Source: Nonomuraea sp. NEAU-A123
Lineage (GTDB): Bacteria > Actinomycetota > Actinomycetes > Streptosporangiales > Streptosporangiaceae
DNA: 64,000 nt
Reading direction: 5' to 3'
Assembly (NCBI RefSeq): GCF_018603905.1
Contig: NZ_JAHFZZ010000002.1
Span: 186,001-250,000, forward strand
Below, piece after piece: positions 27,287 to 33,859 of the stretch; the stretch's first letter is position 1, and each line of letters opens with the position of its first letter. Position numbers and translations under genes: made by a program. Under the pieces are notes generated by a model. That model worked only from the letters and a program-made list of their open reading frames with translations, did no database searches and was not told the DNA's origin.

Positions 27287-27861
27287 AGTCGGCCTCCTCG
27301 GGCTGGAGCGTCAAGCCTCGTTTCTCACCTGCCGGCAGGGCGCTCAGAATAACCATTGGTCGAGGCGACCGTCCTTGGTCAGAGGCCGCATGGCGATTCC
27401 ATCAAAGAGCCGAACCAGTTAAATGAATCGGCAGATCATCGGGATCCGCCTGACTCTGGGACCTATCGCACCCGTGAGGCCGATGGGTTCCAGAGGCCGA
27501 GTTCGAACGCGTGCCTTACCGCCCGTAATTTGTAAGACTCGCTCTATGCATACACCCTTGGCAGCAGATATGCCAACTCCCGACCCAATCCCTATGTCCC
27601 AGGTGTCACCACCGCGTGCACCAAGCCCCTGCCAGACCGCGACGACAGCCATAACACCAGGTCAAGCCCGCAAGGCACAATTATTTGCCAAGGTGACCGA
27701 AATTCTCACGCCGTGTTTCGCGAGGAGAACGGATTCGACATGACAGCCTCCAGGAAATCCGGATCATATCGGGACGCCCACTGATCGCGAACGTAGCCTC
27801 CGCAGGATATTCAGGTACAAAATTGAATGGCTTGAGTTTCGTGACTCCGGCGCGAATCGAG
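27287..27861. other. 575-bp region without recognisable gene
   Basis: Its left end carries the ribosome-binding site of the minus-strand hypothetical gene. The remainder has lower GC and several short frames, none with a domain or a good start. I see no RNA gene that I can support. Confidence 0.4.
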
Positions 27862-28222
27862 TCAGCCGCCGGCACGGATGAGGCCGTGTCCGTAGGCGTA
27901 CACGACGGCTTGAACGCGGTCGCGGAGGCCAAGTTTGGCGAGCATCCTGGGGACGTGGGTCTTGACGGTGGCTTCGCTGACGTACAGCCGGGCCGCGACC
28001 TCGGCATTGGACAGGCCTGGTGCGACCAGGTGCGGAACCTCGAGTTCGCGTGCGGTCAACGTGGCGAGCTGCGGAGTCGCGGGAAGTGGCGCGGGCATGC
28101 GGGCGAACTCCTCGATCACCCGCCGGGTGACGGCCAGGTCGAGCAGCCCCGCGCCGGAGGCGACGATGCGGATGGCGTCGACGAGGTCTTCGGGAGGCGC
28201 GTTCTTGAGCAGGTCCACCCCC
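27862..28222 (-). pseudogene. NarL/LuxR response regulator, 5' truncated
   Basis: The frame keeps the end of a receiver domain (LLKNAPPEDLVDAIRIVASG) and a complete LuxR helix-turn-helix (LTARELEVPHLVAPGLSNAE, then VSEATVKTHVPRMLAKLGLR). About 100 residues of the receiver, including the phospho-acceptor Asp, are missing: homology stops near 28222, where the leaderless promoter of the next gene begins. In the recognition region, EVPHLVAPGLSN departs from the usual EVLRLVARGLSN. I read it as a decayed gene. Confidence 0.75.
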
Positions 28223-28265
28223 GCCGCTCTTGTCCGCCTTCGCGGCACCGCACTACCTTGCCGAT

Positions 28266-28922
28266 GTGGATCTTTTCGCACGCGCTTGGACGGCGTTGCG
28301 CACAGCGGTCGCCGAACTCCCGGACGAGGACTTCGCCCGGCCGTCCGGCTGTGCCGGCTGGCTCGTGCGGGACCTGGTGTGCCATCTGGTCATCGACGCT
28401 CAGGACGTCCTGATCACCCTTGTAACCCCCGCCGAAACGGAGCCGACCCGCGACGCGGTGACCTACTGGGACGTCGCCGCAACGCCGCCGACCGGCGACG
28501 ACCCGCTCGACGCGCTGACCGTCCGGCTGGCCGCCGCGTACGAGGAGCCTCGGCTGCTCAGGTTCCACCTCGACGACGTCGGCTCCGCCGCCGGCCGCGC
28601 CGCCGAACTCGCCGACCCGGGCCTCCGGGTCGGCACCCGCGACGAGGTCCTCACCGCGGGCGACTACCTCTCCGCGTACGTCCTGGAGTGGACGCTGCAC
28701 CACCTCGACCTGATCGCGCACCTCCCGGACGCGGCGGAACCGCCCGCCGAGGGGCTCGCCCGATCCCGCGAGATGCTGGAGAAGATCGCCGAGACCGCGT
28801 TCCCGGCGTCGTTCTCCGACAGGGACGCGCTGCTGGTCGGCACCGGACGGCGTGCCCCGACCGAGGCGGAGAAGGCCGAACTGGGCGAGCTGGCCGCGAA
28901 ACTCCCGCTCATCCTCGGATGA
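28266..28922 (+). CDS. DinB-like / maleylpyruvate-isomerase-type mycothiol-dependent protein
   Basis: This 218-residue helical protein has the four-helix metal-binding pattern of the mycothiol-dependent maleylpyruvate isomerase N-terminal family: SGCAGWLVRDLVCHLV and later EWTLHHLDLIAHL supply the His ligands. Members use or transfer mycothiol on electrophiles. A longer form from a TTG at 28230 is open, but TTGTCC (28230-28235), an 18-bp spacer and TACCTT (28254-28259), six bases before the GTG at 28266, make a leaderless start there more likely. It is followed 63 bp later by a tetR, with a perfect palindrome between them. Confidence 0.78.
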   Translation: MDLFARAWTALRTAVAELPDEDFARPSGCAGWLVRDLVCHLVIDAQDVLITLVTPAETEPTRDAVTYWDVAATPPTGDDPLDALTVRLAAAYEEPRLLRFHLDDVGSAAGRAAELADPGLRVGTRDEVLTAGDYLSAYVLEWTLHHLDLIAHLPDAAEPPAEGLARSREMLEKIAETAFPASFSDRDALLVGTGRRAPTEAEKAELGELAAKLPLILG

Positions 28923-28930
28923 TAGGCAAA

Positions 28931-28951
28931 TTTTCGAAGTTACTTCGAAAA
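28931..28951. promoter_or_regulatory. 21-bp perfect palindrome, candidate TetR operator
   Basis: TTTTCGAAGT, one T, then ACTTCGAAAA: 10-bp arms around a single base, just upstream of the leaderless tetR promoter (TAGAGT at 28974-28979). The AT-rich arms stand out from the surroundings. It begins 8 bp after the stop of the DinB-like gene. Confidence 0.7.
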
Positions 28952-28985
28952 ACTAGTTACTATTGATTCAGTGTAGAGTGGCGAC

Positions 28986-29594
28986 GTGACACGCGTAGGA
29001 CTGCGGGAACGGAAGAAGGCCCAGACACGCAAGCGGCTGGCCGACACGGCCTTCGCGATGTTCCGCGAGCGCGGCTTCGACGCGGTGACCGTCGCGGAGA
29101 TCGCCGACGCGTGCGACATCGCGGTCAGCACGCTGTTCACCTACTTCCCCAGCAAGGAATCGCTGGTCTTCGACCAGGAGGCCGCGCACGAACAGCGCCT
29201 TGGCTCCGTGGTGCGCGACCGCCCGGCAGGAGCGACGATCCTGGACGCGCTGGAGACCTATCTCGCCGCGCCCGAACCGCGCCAGTCCGGCGAACCCTCC
29301 CGCGAGGAGTTCCTGCACCTGGTCCACGCCACCCCCGCGCTGCGCGACCACTTCATGCGCATGCAACGCAACTGGGAGACCACTCTCGCCCAAGCCATCG
29401 CCGAGGAAGCCGGGCTGTCCGACGACGACCTCCAGGCTCGCGCGCTGGCCCGCTTCGCCCTGGACGTCGGCGCCCTGGCCGAGGAGAGCCCCGATCCCGC
29501 ACGCACGCTGCGCATCCTGTTCGCCCGGCTGCGCAACGGCTGGGCCGATGTGGACCGCACCCCTACCGCCGGCCCTGACGCCAGCAGCCGATAG
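28986..29594 (+). CDS. TetR-family transcriptional regulator
   Basis: The 202-residue protein has a TetR DNA-binding domain (RLADTAFAMFRERGFDAVTV, then CDIAVSTLFTYFPSKESLVF) and a helical C terminus of the MftR/TetR_C type. It has a GTG start with TAGAGT six bases upstream and no Shine-Dalgarno, so it is probably leaderless. The palindrome at 28931-28951 is its likely operator. It converges on an FAD monooxygenase gene 45 bp away, which may be a target even though no copy of the palindrome was seen in front of that gene. Confidence 0.9.
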   Translation: MTRVGLRERKKAQTRKRLADTAFAMFRERGFDAVTVAEIADACDIAVSTLFTYFPSKESLVFDQEAAHEQRLGSVVRDRPAGATILDALETYLAAPEPRQSGEPSREEFLHLVHATPALRDHFMRMQRNWETTLAQAIAEEAGLSDDDLQARALARFALDVGALAEESPDPARTLRILFARLRNGWADVDRTPTAGPDASSR

Positions 29595-29639
29595 CAAGAC
29601 CTGGTCCGTCCGGCTGGGCCGAGCCGGCGTGCCAGGAGA

Positions 29640-30860
29640 TCAGCGCGCCAGTGTATGTGACGCCGTCTCACTGCTCATCCTGCCGACCAGCCCGGGCTGG
29701 GCTCGGCGCATGCGGTCGTTGAGGTCGCGCCGCACGCTGTCGACGTCACCGGTGAAGTTCTCCGACAGGTTGTCCATCAGCTCCGCGCAGGCTTGAGCGG
29801 CGGCCGCCGACCGGGGCAGCATGACCTCTTCGTAGGCGGCGGTGGCCCGGTCGAGGTCGGAATGGGTGGCGATGGCCGTGGCCAGGTCACTGCCGTCGAT
29901 CAGGGCAAGGTTGGCGCCGATGCCGAAGGGCGGCATGAGGTGGGCCGCGTCGCCGAGCAGGGTGATGCCGGGGACGTGGTCCCAGGTGTGCCCAACGGGC
30001 AGCACGTACAGGGGCCGGTTGACGAACCCACTGTCGTTGTCGCGGAACAGGTCGAGGAACCGGGGGTCCCAGCCGGTGAACACGCCGCGCAGGTGATCGC
30101 ACACCGCCGTGGTGTCGGCGAGGTCGAGGCCGGCGGTGACGTACCAGTCCGCAGGAGCGTCGAAGGCGGCGTACAGGCGGATGTGGGCGCCGCTGTTGCG
30201 CTGGGCCGAGATCATTTTCCCGTCGGCTCGCGCCGCCAGCGTGCCCGGGCCCACCCAGTGAGCGAGATCGGGGTGGCGAATGTCGACATCGTCGAGAAAC
30301 GCCTCGACGATCGTGCCGCCCGTGTAACGGGGGATGGCGTCCGAGACGGCAGGGCGGACCCGGGACCAAGCGCCGTCGGCACCGATGACGAGGTCGAAGT
30401 CGGCGGTCGTGCCATCAGCGAAGCGCAGGCGAACGCCGCCCTCCAGCGGGTCGACCCCGTCCACCCCGTGCCCCCAGCGGACGGTGCCTGGGGTGAGGGA
30501 GTCCAGCAGCAGGCCGCGCAACTGACCCCGATCGATCTCCGGAGCGTAACCCTCGTCACCGCTGTCGGTGGGCTGCTCGTGGTGGACCAGCACGGCCGTG
30601 AACGGGTCCAGCCCCCGCAACTCCTGGCCCTGCGCACGAGCCAGGGCGGTGAACTGCTCGAACAGGCCAACCGCCCGCAGCGCGGCCTGACCGGTCGGCA
30701 CGTGCAGGTCCAGCATGCCGCCCTGCCAACGGGCGTCGCGGGAGGGCTCCCGTTCGAACACGGCTGCCGGGATGCCGTGTGTCTGCAGGCCGCGGGCACA
30801 GGCAAGACCGCCGACGCCGGCGCCCACAATCGCGATGCGGAGGTCACGGGGAGAGGTCAT
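29640..30860 (-). CDS. FAD-dependent monooxygenase (TetX/PHBH-like)
   Basis: The 406-residue flavoprotein has the N-terminal dinucleotide motif IAIVGAGVGGLACARGL, a mid-protein LVIGADGAWSRVR (DG motif), and the second FAD motif ITLLGDAAHLMPPFGIGANL. It belongs to the class A aromatic hydroxylase family. The arrangement resembles tetracycline-modifying TetX enzymes, but that activity cannot be concluded. AAGGA lies about 8 nt before the ATG at 30860. It lies convergent with a tetR and downstream of an LLM oxidoreductase on the same strand, 128 bp apart. Confidence 0.9.
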   Translation of the reverse strand: MTSPRDLRIAIVGAGVGGLACARGLQTHGIPAAVFEREPSRDARWQGGMLDLHVPTGQAALRAVGLFEQFTALARAQGQELRGLDPFTAVLVHHEQPTDSGDEGYAPEIDRGQLRGLLLDSLTPGTVRWGHGVDGVDPLEGGVRLRFADGTTADFDLVIGADGAWSRVRPAVSDAIPRYTGGTIVEAFLDDVDIRHPDLAHWVGPGTLAARADGKMISAQRNSGAHIRLYAAFDAPADWYVTAGLDLADTTAVCDHLRGVFTGWDPRFLDLFRDNDSGFVNRPLYVLPVGHTWDHVPGITLLGDAAHLMPPFGIGANLALIDGSDLATAIATHSDLDRATAAYEEVMLPRSAAAAQACAELMDNLSENFTGDVDSVRRDLNDRMRRAQPGLVGRMSSETASHTLAR

Positions 30861-30988
30861 GACAGGTTCCTTCTGTTGTCGCTGGATGCCGGGAGAGTCC
30901 GGCTCGCGACTCAGAAAATCATAGTTACTCCGGTTATGCAATCACTCTTATTTCACACTGGCTTCGATTTTTTTTGGAGGACGTGGCG

Positions 30989-31894
30989 CTACTTCGCGAT
31001 CGCCTCGCGTACGGCCGGAGCGATCTCCTGGGCCCAGCGGGCCAGGATGGTGAGGTCCTGGGCGCCTTGGTCGGCGGAGAAGAGCGTGAAGCCCGACGCG
31101 CCGTGCTCCAGCACGGCGCCGGTCAGTTCCTCGACCCACTGGCCGACGGAGCCGCCGAGCCAGCGGCCGTCGTCGTCGCGGGTGGCGGGCAGCGGCTGGT
31201 CGGTGATGCGGCCGGGGAAGTTGAAGATCGTGCGGATCTCGCTCGGATCGCGGCCGACGGACGCTGCCGCCTCGTCGACGATGGGCCGCGAGGCCCGATA
31301 GCGCTCGCTGAGCCAGTCGGCCGCGTGGCCGGGGATCCAGCCGTCGGCCACCCGGCCGGTGGCGGCCAGGGATTTCGGGCCGACCGACCCGGTCCACACG
31401 GGCGGCGCGGCCACGGGAGCGGGCTCGATCCGGTTCACCTGGTAGTGGCGACCTTGGTAGGTGACCGGAGGGCCGCCACCCGACAGCAGCTTGACCAGGA
31501 CGATCGCCTCCTCGAAGGCGTCCACGGCGTCGCCGGGCGTCAGCCGCGGAACCCCCATGTCGGCGATGCGATCCCACAGCCCGCCCGCGCCCATGCCGAG
31601 CACGATCCGGCCGCCCGACAGTGCCGACAACGAGGTCACCGTCCTGGCCAGCATGGGAGCGGGCCTGGTCGGCAGGTTGGTGACGTTGGCGAAACCGGCG
31701 ATGTGCTGCGTACGCCCGAGGATGAAGCCGAGCGCGGCGTACGCGTCTAGACGCTGGCCGATGTAGGGATGGTCGGACAAGGTGAAGATGTCGAGCCCGT
31801 CCTGGTCGGCCTGCTCGGCCATGCGCAGCAGGTCGGATATGTCGTCAATGCTGGAATGCGCGCCAAAACCGAAGACGACGTTATGTGCGGACAA
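30989..31894 (-). CDS. LLM-class F420-type oxidoreductase
   Basis: The 301-residue protein has an F420-dependent LLM pattern: VVFGFGAHSSIDD, DIFTLSDHPYIGQRLDAYAA, ANVTNLPTRPAPMLARTVTS, GRIVLGMGAGGLWDRI. The start is TTG at 31894 with AAAGG 7 nt upstream; there is no in-frame ATG. It lies between an FAD monooxygenase and an FAD/NAD oxidoreductase on the same strand. Substrate unknown. The T-rich run at 30968-30975 just beyond its stop is on the wrong strand to terminate it. Confidence 0.88.
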   Translation of the reverse strand: MSAHNVVFGFGAHSSIDDISDLLRMAEQADQDGLDIFTLSDHPYIGQRLDAYAALGFILGRTQHIAGFANVTNLPTRPAPMLARTVTSLSALSGGRIVLGMGAGGLWDRIADMGVPRLTPGDAVDAFEEAIVLVKLLSGGGPPVTYQGRHYQVNRIEPAPVAAPPVWTGSVGPKSLAATGRVADGWIPGHAADWLSERYRASRPIVDEAAASVGRDPSEIRTIFNFPGRITDQPLPATRDDDGRWLGGSVGQWVEELTGAVLEHGASGFTLFSADQGAQDLTILARWAQEIAPAVREAIAK

Positions 31895-32024
31895 TGTTCT
31901 GCCTTTCCGGGCGAAGGGAGGTGTCTACCAGGCGTACGCTTCCGGCGCGGGCTTGGCGCCGTCCGGCCTGGGCGGCGGCCGGGACAGTGGGAGGCCGCTG
32001 CGGCCGAGCTGGGTGTGGTCCAGG

Positions 32025-32921
32025 TCAGGCGGCACCGAACTGCTCGGTGAAGCGGCCGGTGAACAGGTCGGCCCCCTTGTACGCCGAGACGGTCTCAACC
32101 GGGACGACAGCCGGACCATCGGGAGTGGGCAACTGGCCGACACCCCCGCGCGGGCCGAGGGGCAGCAGGATCATGGGGTGGGGCAGCGGCTCGTACGTGG
32201 CCGTCGGCTGCTCGCCGCGCAGCTGGGCGATGATGTTCTGGGCCACTACCTCCGCGTGCTGCATCGCGTACCCCGCCATCTTGGTCTCGGCGACGTCGGT
32301 GATGTCGCCGATGGCGTAGACGTGGTCGTATCCGTGCACGTTGAGAGTCTCGGTGACGGGCACCTGCCCCTGCGGCGTACGAGTCGTCAGCCGATCGTCG
32401 GCGAGGTAGTCGCTGTTGACGCGCACGCCGTGCGCACGGAACCAGATGTCGGCGGTGATCTCCTCCCCTCCTGTCGTGGTGGCGGTGAACGTCGCCGCCT
32501 GGCCGGCGCCGAGGATCAGCACCCGCTCGGCACCCGCCAGTTCCTTGTGGGTCCGGCGCAGGTCGTCGAGGACCTTATCCGTGGCGTCAGAGGTGGGCTT
32601 GGCGGGGTAGGCGTAGCTGGAGCCGGTGGCCAGGACCAGGTAGTCGGCATCGACCCGCCGGCCTGAGGCCAGGGTGACGCCGCCGGGGTCCACCGAGACC
32701 GCGCGGTCGCGCACCACCGTGCCGCGCCTGAGCCACTGGCCGTAGGGGAAGAACATGTTGTGCGCCCAGTCGGGCTGGGTCAGCGCCCGCAGGGAGCCGG
32801 CCGAATTGATGAACGCGTCACGGGGGTCGATGAGGACGACGTCGGCCTCCGAATCCAGCGCCTTGGCGAGCGCGGAACCACCGTAACCTCCGCCGATGAC
32901 CACGACTGTACGACTCATCAT
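32025..32921 (-). CDS. FAD/NAD(P)-dependent oxidoreductase with internal deletion
   Basis: The N terminus is that of an AIFM2/NDH-2-like flavoprotein (VVVIGGGYGGSALAKALD), with ADYLVLATGSSYAYP and, near the C terminus, HVYAIGDITDVAETKMAGYA. Full-length relatives have about 365 residues; this one has 298. The second Rossmann motif is cut: VLILGAGQAATF runs straight into TATTTGGEEITADIWFRAHG, where relatives carry about 65-70 more residues of NAD(P)-binding domain. The frame is kept. It may be inactive with NAD(P)H or have a changed role. GGAG lies 5-8 nt before two ATG codons. Two MarR-type boxes lie upstream. Confidence 0.85.
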   Translation of the reverse strand: MMSRTVVVIGGGYGGSALAKALDSEADVVLIDPRDAFINSAGSLRALTQPDWAHNMFFPYGQWLRRGTVVRDRAVSVDPGGVTLASGRRVDADYLVLATGSSYAYPAKPTSDATDKVLDDLRRTHKELAGAERVLILGAGQAATFTATTTGGEEITADIWFRAHGVRVNSDYLADDRLTTRTPQGQVPVTETLNVHGYDHVYAIGDITDVAETKMAGYAMQHAEVVAQNIIAQLRGEQPTATYEPLPHPMILLPLGPRGGVGQLPTPDGPAVVPVETVSAYKGADLFTGRFTEQFGAA

Positions 32922-32948
32922 TCACGCTCCACTGCAAAAGGGATTGAG

Positions 32949-32983
32949 TTCGCATCACGAACAATATTAGTTCGTAGGGCGAA
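32949..32983. promoter_or_regulatory. Two 13-bp MarR-type boxes upstream of the FAD oxidoreductase
   Basis: TTCGCATCACGAA (32949-32961) and TTCGTAGGGCGAA (32971-32983) both match TTCG-N5-CGAA. Their centres are 22 bp apart, two helical turns. They lie between the oxidoreductase start and the end of the marR gene. The same box occurs in front of marR. Confidence 0.7.
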
Positions 32984-32991
32984 CTGCAACT

Positions 32992-33456
32992 TCAGCGCAG
33001 GGAATCTGGTTCCACGAAGACGATGGGCACCTTGTTGTCCGTCACGACCCGGCCCAGCAGGACGGCGAGCGTGTCGCGCTCCGCCGGGGCGAACCCTGCG
33101 GTCAGTTCCTCGACGCGGCGGCAGGTCTCGGCGTAGAACTCGTCGGCGAGCTTGGCGCCCTGCCTGGTGAGCGCCACCCTTACCGCGCGGGAGTCCTGGG
33201 GATCGGGTTTGCGCTGGACCAGGCCGTTGCGCTCGGTGCGATCAACCAGGCCGGTCAGGCTCGACTTGGCCAGGCCGAGCACCGCGCCCAGCTCGCTCAT
33301 GCCATACGGCTGCGGCATCAGGACGCACAGCATCTGGCCCTGCTGCTGGGTGAGCCCGTATTCGCGGGCGGACTCTGCGTACACGGCATTCACCAGGAAC
33401 GTGGACCGCACCAGCGCCGCCACCGTCCCGATCTGGCCGTCAACATTTTTACTCAC
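32992..33456 (-). CDS. MarR-family transcriptional regulator
   Basis: The 154-residue winged-helix protein contains MSELGAVLGLAKSSLTGLVD, RTERNGLVQRKPDPQDSRAV and RVALTRQGAKLADEF, the MarR recognition helix and wing. The start is GTG at 33456 with no Shine-Dalgarno; TACTCT lies six bases upstream, fitting leaderless translation. A TTCG-N5-CGAA box overlaps the upstream promoter region and two more precede the downstream FAD oxidoreductase, so autorepression and repression of that gene are likely. Inducing ligand unknown. Confidence 0.9.
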   Translation of the reverse strand: MSKNVDGQIGTVAALVRSTFLVNAVYAESAREYGLTQQQGQMLCVLMPQPYGMSELGAVLGLAKSSLTGLVDRTERNGLVQRKPDPQDSRAVRVALTRQGAKLADEFYAETCRRVEELTAGFAPAERDTLAVLLGRVVTDNKVPIVFVEPDSLR

Positions 33457-33473
33457 TGGGCCAGAGTAACAAA

Positions 33474-33486
33474 TTCGTGGGACGAA
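33474..33486. promoter_or_regulatory. MarR-type box in the marR promoter
   Basis: TTCGTGGGACGAA matches the TTCG-N5-CGAA boxes at 32949 and 32971. It lies immediately upstream of the marR -10 box (TACTCT on the minus strand). Confidence 0.7.
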
Positions 33487-33501
33487 CTAACATCTCATGT
33501 G

Positions 33502-33701
33502 ACCGAGAAACCGCGTCCCGCCCCCATACCAGCGCGTCCGGATCGTTCAACGCGGAGCCGACCGCGACCCCCGGCACCCGGCGTCGATCCCGCCGGTCGC
33601 GACGGAACGGACGACGGGGAACGGCGCGAACTGCGCGGCGATCCAGCCGGGGCCGAGCCGCTCGGCGGAAACGCCTCGAGCCAGGTGGAGCCATGCGGCC
33701 G
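33502..33701 (-). pseudogene. Partial duplicate of the KDPG aldolase gene (3' end)
   Basis: This 200-bp stretch is closely similar to the last 225 bp of the aldolase gene at 38388-38993, in the same orientation. Shared runs include ACCAGCGCGTCCGGATCGTT and GATCCAGCCGGGGCCGAG. It has a deletion of about 27 bp and scattered substitutions that break the frame. No start or N-terminal half is present. It is a decayed fragment from a duplication or a rearranged relative. The rest of the gap to 33859 contains a near-repeat GCATAGTGG(C/A)CAGG, at about 33717 and 33770, and no gene. Confidence 0.85.
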
Positions 33702-33859
33702 AAAGACCACCAGAGGCGCATAGTGGCCAGGCTTTGGGTGCGATGACGTGCCAAAACTCCAAAAGGTGGGCATAGTGGACAGGAGTTATTGGTGGTGCCG
33801 GTGAGGTAGGAGAGGGTGTCAGGCGAAGTGGCGGGCGAGAGCACTGAGAGCTGAGTGTC

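Noticed and set aside
27400..27545. A possible tRNA, suggested by a GAGTTCGAAC-like T-loop
   Set aside because: I could not form an acceptor stem or an anticodon arm around it.
30966..30975. T8 run as a terminator for the LLM oxidoreductase at 30989-31894
   Set aside because: The gene is on the minus strand, where the run reads as A, and no adjacent GC stem was found.
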